From Actinomadura darangshiensis (lineage in GTDB: Bacteria; Actinomycetota; Actinomycetes; Streptosporangiales; Streptosporangiaceae), in contig NZ_SMKY01000021.1 in the NCBI RefSeq assembly GCF_004349235.1, positions 1 through 58,015 of the forward strand: DNA of 58,015 nt, in the 5' to 3' direction. A program made the translations under genes and the position numbers. How positions within the stretch are numbered: position 1 is the first letter of the stretch; every line of letters starts with the position of its first letter. Shown one piece after another: positions 36,838 to 45,888 of this stretch. The notes under the pieces were generated by a model, which had not been told where the DNA came from, did not search any database, and worked only from the letters and a program-made list of their open reading frames with translations.

Positions 36838-39800
36838 GGGGTCCGCCCCACGAACCGGTAGGAGCCGGAGCCGACCTCGAAGACGGCGGCGCCGTCCTGC
36901 ATGCGCAGGAACTTCGCGCCCCGCTGGGTGACGTCCCCGGCCTTCGCCGCCGGCACCCACACCTCGGCGGTGGTGTTGACGGGGACGGAGACGTCGAGGG
37001 TGAACCGGTCGCCGCGCAGGCTCCAGCGACTGGAGATCGGCCCGTACACCGAGTCGTAGGTGGCGTCGGCCTGGTGGACGTCGCCGCCGGGCCGGGGCCG
37101 GATCACGGTGCGGTGGTAGCCGGGCTCGGCCGCCGCGATGCCGGCGATGTTCTCGTACATCCACTCGCCGACGGCGCCGTAGGCGTAGTGGTTGAAGGAG
37201 TTCATCGCGGCGTCCTGGAAGGAGCCGTCCGGCTTGATGGAGTCCCAGCGCTCCCACATCGTGGTGGCGCCCTTCCCGATCTGGTAGCCCCAGGACGGGA
37301 AGGTCTTCTGCTGGAGCAGCCGGTAGGCGACGTCGCCGTGCCCGGTCGCGGTGAGGACGGGCAGGAGCCGCGGGGTGCCGAGGAACCCGGTGGACAGGTG
37401 CCAGTCCCGCGCCTCGACCAGCTCGACGAGCCGGTCGGCGGCGGGCTTGCGGGCGCCGGCGGGCAGCAGGTCCATCGACAGCGCCAGGACGTAGGCGGTC
37501 TGGGTGTCGCCCTTCAGCCGTCCGTCCTTGAGGTACGCGGCGGTGAACGCCTCCTTGACCCGTTTCGCCAGGTCCTCGTACTCCGCCGCGTCGCCGGGCC
37601 GGCCGAGGACGCGGGCGGCCTGGGCGACGAGGCCGGCGACGTGCGCGAAGTAGGCGGTGCCGATGACGTCCTTGGGCGTCTCGGCGTCGACGTTCAGCCA
37701 GTCCCCGTACCCGGACGCGGGCCGCAGCAGCCCGTCGCTGTGGCTCTCCAGGTAGGAGATCCACTTCCGCATCGCCGGGTAGTTCCGCTCGAGCACCTGC
37801 CGGTCCCCGTACGCCTGGTACAGGTTCCACGGGACGGTGACGCCCGCGTCGCCCCACCCGGCCGAGCCGCCGCCGAGGCCGCCGACGACGGGCGCGATGT
37901 CGGCGAAGGCGCCGTCCGCGGTCTGGGAGTCGCGCATGTCGCGCATCCACTTGGCGAGGAACCGGGCCGAGTCCATGTTGTAAGTGGCGGTGCGGGAGAA
38001 CACGTTGATGTCGCCGGACCAGCCGAGCCGCTCGTCCCGCGCCGGAGTGTCGGTCGGGATCGACAGGAAGTTGCCGCGCTGCCCCCACGTGATGTTGCGG
38101 TGCAGCTGGTCGAGCATCGGCACGTCGGTGTCGAACGACATCGTCATCGGCTCGGCGGTGTGCTCCACCCGTCCCGTGACGGCGTCCTTGCCGGGCGTGC
38201 CGGGGTAGCCGGTGACCTCGACGTAGCGGAAGCCGTGGAAGGTGTAGCGGGGCTCGTAGGTCTCGGTGCCGCCGCCCTTGAGCGTGTAGGTGTCGGTGGC
38301 CTTGGCTGTGCGAAGGTTCGCGGTGTAGAGGGTGCCGTCCTTGTTCAGGACCTCGCCGTGCCGCAGCGTGATCTTCGTCCCGGCCTGGCCGGCGACCCGC
38401 AGCCGGACGGTCCCGACCATGTTCTGGCCGAGGTCGAAGATGTGGACGCCCTTCTTGGGGCTGGTCACCGCGATCGGCTTGATCTCACGCTCGATCCGCG
38501 TGGGCGCGGCGGACTGCGCCACGGGCTTCGCCGTCGCCTTGTCGTTGACGATGACGGGCTTCCACGCCTGCGCGTCGAAGCGGGGACGGCTCCAGCCGGG
38601 CGTCTCCTCGCGGGCGTCGTACTGCTCCCCCATCAGCAGGTCGGAGCTGAGGACGGGCCCGGTGGCGCTGCGCCAGGTCGGGTCGGTGACGATCCGCTGC
38701 GACGTGCCGTCGGTGAAGTCGATCTGAAGCTGGGCGCGCAGCCAGGGGCGCGGCCCGTACTGGCCGGGGCCGAAGCTCGCGACGTGCCCCGCGTACCAGC
38801 CGGGGGCGAGGGTGGCGCCGATCGCGTTGCCGCCCCCGCGCAGCATCTTCGTCACGTCGTAGGTCTGGTACTGGACGCGGGTCTTGTAGTCGGTCCAGCC
38901 GGGCGTCAGCTCGTCGTGCCCGACGCGCCTGCCGTTGATCTCGGCGGTGTAGACGCCGAGCGCGGTCGAGTACAGCCGGGCCCGCGCGACCTTCTTCCCC
39001 ACGGTGAAGTCCTTGCGGAGCCGGGAGGTCAGGCCGTCAGGCCCGGAGGTCACGGTCTCGAACGAGAACCGGCGGTCGCCGGGGGCGGGCTCGCCGTCCT
39101 TGTACGCCTGCCCGTGGTCGTAGCCGCCTTCGGTGTGGCTCCACCAGCCGATCTGCCCGGACGGGTCGGACTGCTCGACGTAGTACGTCCCGGCGGGCGC
39201 GGGCGTGTCGAGGGTGAGCGCGGCCTCGGCGTTGTCGGAGTGGTCGACGACGCGGCGCTGGGCGAGGACCTCCCCGCCGGGACCGTCCTCGTGGAGCGCG
39301 ATCGTCACGTCCGCGTCGGCGGTGTTCCAGGTCGGCATCGGGATCGACACCTTCGTCACCGGCTTGTCGGAGGTGAACGTCTGCCCCTGCGTGGTGCCCG
39401 CCTTCAGCTGGGACGGGTCGTTCTGCCCGGTGAAGGAGGTGGGCAGCGGCAGTGGCGAGTCGTGCCCGATCCACTGCCCGGCGAGGGTGGCGCCGTCCAT
39501 CAGGCCGGTCTCCCACCAGGTGGCCTTGCTCCACTTGGACGGCCGCCCGGTCCCGTCCCACACCCGGACCGACCAGTAGTAGCGGGTGCGGGCCTTGAGG
39601 TCCGGCCCGCCATAGGCGACGAGCACGGACTGCGCGGAGCCCACCTTCCCGCTGTCCCACACGTCCGGCGAGGACAGGCGGCCGGACGAGGACGCCACCC
39701 GCACCTCGTACGCGGACTGCACCTGCCCGCGCCCGGACGACCCGAGCCGCCAGGTCAGGCGCGGATGTGCGGCGTCGAGGCCGAGCGGGCGGTCGGCGTA

Positions 39801-39947
39801 CTCGGTGCGGGTCTGCACGACCTTCACGGCACCGCCCGGCGAGGCGGCGGCGGGGACCGCACCGGCGGCGGTGACAACGAGGAGGAGGGACGTCGGTAGG
39901 ACGAGGAGTGGGGACGTGGGACGCAGCGCGCTGGGTGTTCGCCGCAT
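36834..39947 (-). CDS. GH78-family alpha-L-rhamnosidase (canonical catalytic motif), Sec-exported
   Basis: The 1,037-residue protein starts at ATG 39,947 with GGAGGA just upstream and has a Sec signal of about 35 residues. It contains an Ig-like module, a beta insertion at about 165-295, Bac_rhamnosid_N near 310-420, a jelly-roll, the (alpha/alpha)6 barrel and a C-terminal sandwich. The canonical motif IPTDTPARDERLGWSGD runs to D646, with E639 the general acid. ATTMWERWD gives E899 as the likely base. It is the most textbook GH78 in the window and the safest prediction of real alpha-L-rhamnosidase activity. A 110-base gap separates it from the upstream isomerase gene, the second largest gap in the cluster; I see no convincing promoter or terminator there. 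Confidence 0.95.
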   Translation of the reverse strand: MRRTPSALRPTSPLLVLPTSLLLVVTAAGAVPAAASPGGAVKVVQTRTEYADRPLGLDAAHPRLTWRLGSSGRGQVQSAYEVRVASSSGRLSSPDVWDSGKVGSAQSVLVAYGGPDLKARTRYYWSVRVWDGTGRPSKWSKATWWETGLMDGATLAGQWIGHDSPLPLPTSFTGQNDPSQLKAGTTQGQTFTSDKPVTKVSIPMPTWNTADADVTIALHEDGPGGEVLAQRRVVDHSDNAEAALTLDTPAPAGTYYVEQSDPSGQIGWWSHTEGGYDHGQAYKDGEPAPGDRRFSFETVTSGPDGLTSRLRKDFTVGKKVARARLYSTALGVYTAEINGRRVGHDELTPGWTDYKTRVQYQTYDVTKMLRGGGNAIGATLAPGWYAGHVASFGPGQYGPRPWLRAQLQIDFTDGTSQRIVTDPTWRSATGPVLSSDLLMGEQYDAREETPGWSRPRFDAQAWKPVIVNDKATAKPVAQSAAPTRIEREIKPIAVTSPKKGVHIFDLGQNMVGTVRLRVAGQAGTKITLRHGEVLNKDGTLYTANLRTAKATDTYTLKGGGTETYEPRYTFHGFRYVEVTGYPGTPGKDAVTGRVEHTAEPMTMSFDTDVPMLDQLHRNITWGQRGNFLSIPTDTPARDERLGWSGDINVFSRTATYNMDSARFLAKWMRDMRDSQTADGAFADIAPVVGGLGGGSAGWGDAGVTVPWNLYQAYGDRQVLERNYPAMRKWISYLESHSDGLLRPASGYGDWLNVDAETPKDVIGTAYFAHVAGLVAQAARVLGRPGDAAEYEDLAKRVKEAFTAAYLKDGRLKGDTQTAYVLALSMDLLPAGARKPAADRLVELVEARDWHLSTGFLGTPRLLPVLTATGHGDVAYRLLQQKTFPSWGYQIGKGATTMWERWDSIKPDGSFQDAAMNSFNHYAYGAVGEWMYENIAGIAAAEPGYHRTVIRPRPGGDVHQADATYDSVYGPISSRWSLRGDRFTLDVSVPVNTTAEVWVPAAKAGDVTQRGAKFLRMQDGAAVFEVGSGSYRFVGRTP

Positions 39948-40057
39948 GATCTTCCTCCGTTTTTCGGGCGCGGCGAACAGAGCCCGCGGCCCGGTGGGGC
40001 ACGGGCGCGACGCGCCGTCACCTCAGTTGTGGATCCCCCGATCCTGCGCGGTGGCGT

Positions 40058-41470
40058 TCAGGGCCTCACCTCGATGAGTTCGATCTCCAGGAGGCCGGCC
40101 AGGGCCTTCAGGTCGGCGATGCGGTGGCCGGTGCCGAGCGCCCAGTGGTGCGAGATCCCGGTGCCGGACCAGGCGTCCACCCACTCGCCGGGGTCGCAGC
40201 CGAAGTCGACGCGGGACGTGGTGTTGCCGATCCGCAGCAGCGGGCCGTCCACGGTCTCGCCCTCGGACGCGGCGAACGCGAACCGGCCGTCGCGGCGCTG
40301 GATGATGCCGAACGCGGTGACGGGCCCGTGCTTGACGTCGAACTCCACGGACACGCCGTAGCCGCGCTTGCCGTGGTAGACGCCGAGGCCGCGCAGCAGC
40401 GGGCGGCGGGCGCTGATCGCCAGGTGCGCGGGCCCGTCGTGGCCCATCTCGACGTGGCCGCGGCGGAAGTCCAGGGCCTGCAGCTCGGTGAACGAGCCGC
40501 CCGCGCCGAGCCGGTCGGCGATCAGCATGGCGAGGGACGTGCGCAGCTCGTACTCCCCCGCCGCCGGGACGCCGCGGGCGGTGAGCAGCGAGGCGCCGAG
40601 GATCATCCCGGCGCCGAGCCGCTCGTGGACCTCGCCGTCCAGGCCGCGGTGGTAGTAGGCGAGGCTGTCCAGCTCGAAGTCCTCGGCGAGCCGGTCCAGG
40701 CCGACCGCGACGCGGGCCGCCCAGGCGAGGTCGTCGTCGTTGACGGAGCCGTCCAGCTCGAAGATCTTCTCCGCCTCGGCCTTCTTCGCGGCCGTCTCGG
40801 CGCCCGTGACCTGCTCCACCCGGACCCGCAGGTCGTCGAACTCCAGCACCTCGACGTGCCCGCCGAAGTTGGCGCTGACCAGCGTCAGGTCGGTGGACAC
40901 GTCCAGCATGCCCGGGTAGAGGTGGCCCATCAGCCCGTGCCGGCCCCGGCGCAGCGCGGCCCGCACCCCGGCGGCGCGCACCCAGCGGCCGATCTTCGTC
41001 CAGGCCCGCTCGTCCTCCAGGTACCCCGAGACCGAGCGGAACGGGACGCCGCAGCGCGCGAACGCGTTCGCCATCTCCGGCAGCGGGCAGGCGCCGCAGT
41101 AGGCGAGCCACTGCCCGGTGTCGAAGGCGGCGTGGTCCATCGACTCGGTCGGCTGCAGGTTGATCAGCAGGACCGGCGCGTCCGCCCGCTGCGCGACCGG
41201 GACCAGCATCGTCGCGGTCATGTAGGTGGTGAGGAAGCCGACGATGATGTCGCAGCCGGCGGCGCGCAGCTTCTCGGCCGCTGCCGCGCCCTCCTGCGCG
41301 TCGGAGATGAACCCGACGTCGACCACCTCGGCGCCGAGCCCCCGCATCCGCTCCGAGACGCGCTCGGCGGACCGCTTGAGCTGCGGCAGCAGATCCGGGA
41401 ACTGCGGCCAGTAGGCGCCGAGTCCGCCGGCGACCAGGCCGACCTTCACTGCCGGTGGTGCTGTATCCAT
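40058..41470 (-). CDS. L-fucose/L-arabinose isomerase-family protein
   Basis: The 470-residue cytoplasmic protein has no signal peptide and begins at ATG 41,470 after a strong AGGAGGAGAGGA ribosome site. It shows the FucI/AraA fold: an N-terminal Rossmann-like part (VGLVAGGLGAYWPQFPDLL), a GCDIIVGFLTTYMTATMLVPV segment typical of the family's first domain, and C-terminal elements with FRRGHVEMGHDGPAHLAIS and GISHHWALGTGH carrying likely metal-ligand histidines. Members interconvert aldoses and ketoses (L-arabinose, L-fucose and relatives). L-rhamnose already has rhaI in this cluster, so this protein may handle a second sugar released from the glycan, such as L-arabinose or L-fucose. Exact substrate is unproven. 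It is the only clearly intracellular enzyme in the hydrolase block between 11.6 and 48.4 kb. Confidence 0.8.
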   Translation of the reverse strand: MDTAPPAVKVGLVAGGLGAYWPQFPDLLPQLKRSAERVSERMRGLGAEVVDVGFISDAQEGAAAAEKLRAAGCDIIVGFLTTYMTATMLVPVAQRADAPVLLINLQPTESMDHAAFDTGQWLAYCGACPLPEMANAFARCGVPFRSVSGYLEDERAWTKIGRWVRAAGVRAALRRGRHGLMGHLYPGMLDVSTDLTLVSANFGGHVEVLEFDDLRVRVEQVTGAETAAKKAEAEKIFELDGSVNDDDLAWAARVAVGLDRLAEDFELDSLAYYHRGLDGEVHERLGAGMILGASLLTARGVPAAGEYELRTSLAMLIADRLGAGGSFTELQALDFRRGHVEMGHDGPAHLAISARRPLLRGLGVYHGKRGYGVSVEFDVKHGPVTAFGIIQRRDGRFAFAASEGETVDGPLLRIGNTTSRVDFGCDPGEWVDAWSGTGISHHWALGTGHRIADLKALAGLLEIELIEVRP

Positions 41471-41488
41471 TCCTCTCCTCCTGTCGGG

Positions 41489-43660
41489 CTAATGGGCTGT
41501 GAGCGTGTGGCGCCCGGCGGACGCCCCGTCCACGTAGACGAAGCTGCCGTCGGTGGACACGCCGCGTGCGGTGGGCTTGCCCGCGGCCCAGACCGTCCGT
41601 CCGTCCAGGGTGACCCTGCGGGTGGACGAGTCGACCGGGACGGCGAGCCGGCCGTGGGTGCCGCGCGGCGCGGTGACCTTCAGCTGGAAGCCGTGCCCGG
41701 TCCTGCGCCAGGACGCCACGATGTCACCGTGCGGGGTCGGGACGGTCCCCTGTGCCCAGGGCAGGCCGGACGGGTGCGGCCGCACGTCGAACCTGGTGTA
41801 CCCGGCGCCGGTCGGGGTGACGCCGAGGACGCGGTTGGTCAGGGTCACCGTCGGCTGGCTCGCCCAGCCGTGCGCGAGGCTGGTGAACGAGCCGATGCCG
41901 GGCGTGCCGTCGGGGTTCGCCTTCTCCCAGAAGGTGTTCCCCGGGTCCCGCTTCAGCTGGTAGCCCCATCCGCGCCGGATCAGTTCGAGGCCGCTCGCGT
42001 CGTCCACGCCGAAGCGCGCGTCGGCCTCGACGCCCTGCGGCAGCGGCTCGTAGCGGGGGTCGATGGCCGCGCCGGTCGTGCCCTCCGGGACGGTCAGCGA
42101 CCCGTACGGCCCCCAGTTGCGGGTCTTCAGGTAGGCCATCGCCCGCCGCGCCTGCGCCGGGGCGGCGATGCCCGCCGACACGGCGAAGGCGTTGGCGTCC
42201 TGCGGGTACACGTCCGGCTTCTCGGTGCTCTGCCGGTAGGCGCCGGCCTCCTCGTCCCACAGCTTGGCCTGGATCGCCTTGGCGAGGCCGCCGGCCTTGC
42301 TCTCGTAGGACGCGGCCAGATCGTCCTGGCCCTTGGCCCTCGCCATCTGCGCGACCTCCCGCAGGGCCTGGTAGAGGCCGGCGTTGAAGAAGGTGAGGTG
42401 CTCGCAGTTGTTGTAGCCGTAGGTGCCGCAGCCCCCGTCGTCGCCGTAGGCCGCGTAGCTGACCAGCCCGCTGTCGTCGATCTGCTTGGCGGCCCAGTCG
42501 GTGGCGCCGGTGACGGCCGTCCACCAGTCGCCGAGCGCCTTGGGATCGGCGGTGTAGAGCCAGTGCAAGTAGACGTCGTGGACGAACCAGACGTTGTAGT
42601 CACCCAGGACATGGCCGTTGCTCTCCGGGCAGATCTGGCCGTTGCCGGGGACGAACCCGTCCGCGACCTGCTGCTTGGCGAACGCGTCGAGCGTGTTGCG
42701 CAGCGTCGCGGTGTCGCCGGTCGACAGGTAGGCCACCGGGCCCTGGACGGCGAGGTCGCCGGTGAACGGGTCGCGGTCGCGCTTGCCGCCGTCCAGCATC
42801 ACCGGGATGTTCGGATCGGCGACGGCGAGGGTGTTGTGCGACGTGTCCGGCTCGCCGGGCGTGTTCGGCCAGCAGACGGCCGCGGGGTCGGCGGCGATGT
42901 TGCCCTTGAGCCGCGTCGGCAGGTCGGTGTCGAGCTGGACGGTGTAGGCGCCCGCGTACCAGATCTTGTTCAGCTCCGGGTCGGCGGACCGGAACGACCC
43001 CCGGTAGGCGCGCAGGTCGCGCTGGTTCGGCGCCGCCGTGAAGCCGACGGTCATCGCGTCGAGGTCGACCCAGCCGGGGCCGTCCAGGAAGACCGTCGCG
43101 TACCGGAAACCGCCGCGCAGCTCGTCGTCCTTGACGGTGGCGGGGAGGCGGGCCTTGTCCAGCGGCAGCGCGTGGCTGTCGGAGTCCCAGGTGTAGGGCT
43201 GGCCGGGGTAGCCGTTGAAGACGTTGGCGGTGTCGCAGCCGGGCGCGTGCTCGGTCTCGCCGCCGTTCTGACCGGGCTTGAGCGCCATGTGCATGCGGGA
43301 CTCGGAGAAGCACACATGCAGTCCGGGCCGGTTCTGGGACGCGCTCAGGACCCGCAGTGCGGCCTTGCCGGCGATGTCGCCGCCGAAGTCGAGCGTGATG
43401 ATCGGGGACGTGGCGCGTCCGCCCGTGCTGGTCAGCCGCACGGCCTTCCCGTCCCTGCGCAGCAGCGCGTCGGGACGGCCGTCGATCGAGCCGCCGCGCG
43501 CGTCCGACAGCGTGACGGCGCGCGGCTTCACGGTGCGGCTCGCCGGGGCGAGGACCTGGTCGGCCGGCTGCGTCCCCGCCGGCTGCGCGGACGCGGCGGG
43601 GACCGAGCCGAGCAGGACGGCGGGCACGGCGATCGCCGCGGCGACGCTCTTGCGGATCAT
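41489..43660 (-). CDS. Short GH78-like (six-hairpin) glycosidase, secreted
   Basis: The 723-residue protein has a Sec signal (MIRKSVAAAIAVPAVLLGSV) and ATGA overlap with the upstream paralogue. It lacks the Ig-like and Bac_rhamnosid_N modules. It starts with a jelly-roll (ITLDFGGDIAGKAALRV, LRGGFRYATVFLDGPG) and goes straight into the barrel (LNKIWYAGAYTVQLDT). The motif aligned with the GH78 acid loop is DGGKRDRDPFTGD at 290-302, so Asp295 stands where canonical enzymes have Glu. NTFWEKANPDG supplies the usual later Glu. The last about 70 residues are nearly identical, in DNA as well as protein, to the end of the upstream paralogue. It probably releases a terminal sugar, likely rhamnose, but activity is less certain than for full-length GH78. 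Confidence 0.85.
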   Translation of the reverse strand: MIRKSVAAAIAVPAVLLGSVPAASAQPAGTQPADQVLAPASRTVKPRAVTLSDARGGSIDGRPDALLRRDGKAVRLTSTGGRATSPIITLDFGGDIAGKAALRVLSASQNRPGLHVCFSESRMHMALKPGQNGGETEHAPGCDTANVFNGYPGQPYTWDSDSHALPLDKARLPATVKDDELRGGFRYATVFLDGPGWVDLDAMTVGFTAAPNQRDLRAYRGSFRSADPELNKIWYAGAYTVQLDTDLPTRLKGNIAADPAAVCWPNTPGEPDTSHNTLAVADPNIPVMLDGGKRDRDPFTGDLAVQGPVAYLSTGDTATLRNTLDAFAKQQVADGFVPGNGQICPESNGHVLGDYNVWFVHDVYLHWLYTADPKALGDWWTAVTGATDWAAKQIDDSGLVSYAAYGDDGGCGTYGYNNCEHLTFFNAGLYQALREVAQMARAKGQDDLAASYESKAGGLAKAIQAKLWDEEAGAYRQSTEKPDVYPQDANAFAVSAGIAAPAQARRAMAYLKTRNWGPYGSLTVPEGTTGAAIDPRYEPLPQGVEADARFGVDDASGLELIRRGWGYQLKRDPGNTFWEKANPDGTPGIGSFTSLAHGWASQPTVTLTNRVLGVTPTGAGYTRFDVRPHPSGLPWAQGTVPTPHGDIVASWRRTGHGFQLKVTAPRGTHGRLAVPVDSSTRRVTLDGRTVWAAGKPTARGVSTDGSFVYVDGASAGRHTLTAH
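41526..41744. repeat. Direct repeat copy A (C-terminal coding end of short GH78-like gene)
   Basis: About 219 bases match 43,700-43,918 without any indel at a constant offset of 2,174. By eye I count about 11 mismatches. Identity drops sharply on both sides even though the genes are homologous throughout. Confidence 0.85.
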
Positions 43661-45882
43661 CGCGTCACCGTCCGCATCGTGTGCGCCGATCCCCTCGCGC
43701 CGTCCACGTAGACGTACCTGCCGTCGCTGGACACGCCGCGTGCGGTGGGCTTGCCGGCGGCCCAGACCGTCCGTCCGTCGAGGGTGACCCTGCGGGTGGA
43801 CGAGTCGACCGGGACGGCGAGCCGGCCGTGGGTGCCATGCGGCGCGGTGACCTTCAGCTGGAAGCCGTGCCGGGTCCTGCGCCAGGACGCGGCGATGTCA
43901 CCGTGCGGCGTCGGGACGCTCCCCTCGGCCCACTTCAGCTCGCCGGTGAACGGGACCACGGCCCAGGACGAGTACCCGGGAGCGGCCGGGCGCACGCCCA
44001 GCACCTTCGAGCTCAGGGTGACGGTGGGCTGCGCCGCCCAGCCGTGCGCGAGGCTGGAGAACTGCTTCAGGTTGGGCGTGCCGTCCGGCTGGATGTGCTC
44101 CCAGAACGTGGAGCCGGGGTCCTGCTTGAGCTGGTGGCCCCAGAACTTGCGGATCAGCTCCAGGCCGGACGAGTCGCCGGTCTCCAGGCGGGCGTCGGCC
44201 TCGAACCCGCTCGGCAGCGGCGCGTAGAACGGCGGGAGGCTCGCGTTCGGGGTGGACTGGGAGACCGTCAGCGACCCGATGTCCGTCCAGTTCTTGGCGC
44301 GGAGGTAGGCGAGGGCGCGCTCGGCGCGGTCGCCGCCGGCGATGCCGGTGAGGACGGCGGTGACGTTGCCGTCCTGCGGGTAGGCGCCGGGGATCTCGCG
44401 GGACAGCCGGTAGGCGCCGGTCTTCTCATCCCAGAGCTGGTCGTTGACGGCCTTCTTCACGGCGGCGGACCGGCCGCCGTAGGTCTTGGCGGCGGACGCG
44501 TCGCCGCGCGCCTTGGCCATCGCGGCCATCTGCTCCAGATTGCGGGCGTAGAGCGCGTTGACGTAGGTCTCATGGCCGCAGTCGGAGTAGCCGTAGTGGC
44601 CGCACGACCCGGAGTTCTTGAAGCCGATCAGGCCCTGGTCGTCCTCGGCGCGGACCGACTCCAGCCAGGCGGTCGCCCGGGTGAGCTGCGGCCACCACGT
44701 GTCGAGGTAGGCGCGGTCGCCGGTGTACCACCAGTGCTCGTACATGTTGGACACGAACCAGGTGACGTACTCGCCGTAGGTGCGCAGCTCGTCCTGGTTG
44801 TGCTGCCCGACGAGGCTCGCGGCGGGCATGTAGCCGTCCGGGAGTTGCTGGGCGGCGAGCGACGACAGCGAGTTGTCGACCGAGCCCATGTCGTAGGTGC
44901 TGACGTAGGTGACGGGCGCCTGGACGGCGAGGTCGCCCTGCCAGACGATCCGGTCGCGCTTGCCGCCGTCGTAGATGACGGACGTCTTCGGGTCGGCGTG
45001 CGGGACGGGGTCGTCGGCGTGGTCGCCCTCGCCCGGCTGGTACGGCCAGTTCTTGGCGGTGTCGGACGCGCCGGTGTTGATCTGGACGGTGTAGGCGCCC
45101 GCGTACCAGATCTTGTTGAGCAGGTTGTCGCTGGACAGGAAGTGGCCGCGGTAGCCGTCCAGGTCGCGCTGGTCGGGCGCGGCGGTGAAGTCGAGCGAGA
45201 TCGCGTCGACGTCGACGCTGCCGGGGCCGTCCAGGAAGAGCGTCGCGTACCGGAATCCGCCGCGCAGCTCCTTGTCGCGAACGGTGCCGGGCAGCTTCAC
45301 ACCGTCCAGGGAGAGGGCGTGGCTGTCGGTGTCCTCGGTGTAGGGCTGGCCGGGGAAGCCGTTCCAGATGTTGGCGGTGTCGCAGCCGGGCGCGATCTTG
45401 CCCTGGCCGTCGTTGGCGTCCGGGGCCAGCGCCATGTACTGCACCGACTCGGAGAAGCAGGCGCGCAGCTTCGGCGACCCGGAGGCGCCCTTCACGCGGA
45501 CGTTGAGATGCCCGGCGACCTCCTTGCCGAAGTCGACGATCAGCAGCGGGGAGCCCGCCAGGTCGGCGGCGCCGCCGAGCCGCACGGAGCCGCCGCCCTT
45601 CTTGAGCGCGCCGTCCGGAGAGCCGTCGATCCTCCCTTGCCGCGGGTCGGCCTTGAACACCTTGACGGGCTTGACGTCGCGGCTGGACGGGGCCAGGACG
45701 TAGGGCCGCCACTGGCCTGGGTGCGGGCTGTAGGAGGCGTCCTGCCAGGGGCCCTTCGGGTGCGGCGCGGCGACGGCGGGCAGCGCGAGCGCGGCGGTGC
45801 TGCCGATCGTGAGAGCGGCGGCGACGGCGGCCCGTGCCAGCGAACGGCGTGCCGTGGTGGTGGGGGGAACCATCATCATCAC
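43657..45882 (-). CDS. Short GH78-like (six-hairpin) glycosidase, secreted
   Basis: The product is about 738-741 residues. The start region reads GTGATGATGATG (45,871-45,882). The GGAG at 45,883-45,886 fits the last ATG (45,873) best, with a 9-base spacer. A Sec signal (TARRSLARAAVAAALTIGS) precedes a jelly-roll (LLIVDFGKEVAGHLNVRV) and the barrel (LNKIWYAGAYTVQINT). The acid-loop motif is DGGKRDRIVWQGD, again with Asp in place of Glu. STFWEHIQPDG gives the later Glu. It is the closest paralogue of the gene at 41,489: both share GCDTANxxNGFPGQPYT-type segments and a nearly identical C-terminus. Extracellular role on the same glycan is inferred from signal and context. Confidence 0.85.
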   Translation of the reverse strand: MMMMVPPTTTARRSLARAAVAAALTIGSTAALALPAVAAPHPKGPWQDASYSPHPGQWRPYVLAPSSRDVKPVKVFKADPRQGRIDGSPDGALKKGGGSVRLGGAADLAGSPLLIVDFGKEVAGHLNVRVKGASGSPKLRACFSESVQYMALAPDANDGQGKIAPGCDTANIWNGFPGQPYTEDTDSHALSLDGVKLPGTVRDKELRGGFRYATLFLDGPGSVDVDAISLDFTAAPDQRDLDGYRGHFLSSDNLLNKIWYAGAYTVQINTGASDTAKNWPYQPGEGDHADDPVPHADPKTSVIYDGGKRDRIVWQGDLAVQAPVTYVSTYDMGSVDNSLSSLAAQQLPDGYMPAASLVGQHNQDELRTYGEYVTWFVSNMYEHWWYTGDRAYLDTWWPQLTRATAWLESVRAEDDQGLIGFKNSGSCGHYGYSDCGHETYVNALYARNLEQMAAMAKARGDASAAKTYGGRSAAVKKAVNDQLWDEKTGAYRLSREIPGAYPQDGNVTAVLTGIAGGDRAERALAYLRAKNWTDIGSLTVSQSTPNASLPPFYAPLPSGFEADARLETGDSSGLELIRKFWGHQLKQDPGSTFWEHIQPDGTPNLKQFSSLAHGWAAQPTVTLSSKVLGVRPAAPGYSSWAVVPFTGELKWAEGSVPTPHGDIAASWRRTRHGFQLKVTAPHGTHGRLAVPVDSSTRRVTLDGRTVWAAGKPTARGVSSDGRYVYVDGARGSAHTMRTVTR
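43700..43918. repeat. Direct repeat copy B (C-terminal coding end of short GH78-like gene)
   Basis: Partner of 41,526-41,744. It encodes the VTAPHGTHGRLAVPVDSSTR region and the stretch after it, and is conserved at silent sites too, which suggests recent gene conversion or duplication. Confidence 0.85.
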
Positions 45883-45888
45883 TCCAGG

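Noticed and set aside
39960..39964. A TTTTT run near the start of the GH78 gene at 36,834 as a terminator
   Set aside because: The run reads as A's on the transcribed minus strand and no strong stem precedes it in that direction, so it is not a Rho-independent terminator for this operon.
45871..45882. GTGATGATGATG as a microsatellite or regulatory repeat
   Set aside because: It is simply a run of alternative start codons; the ribosome site spacing picks one of them and no longer repeat is present.
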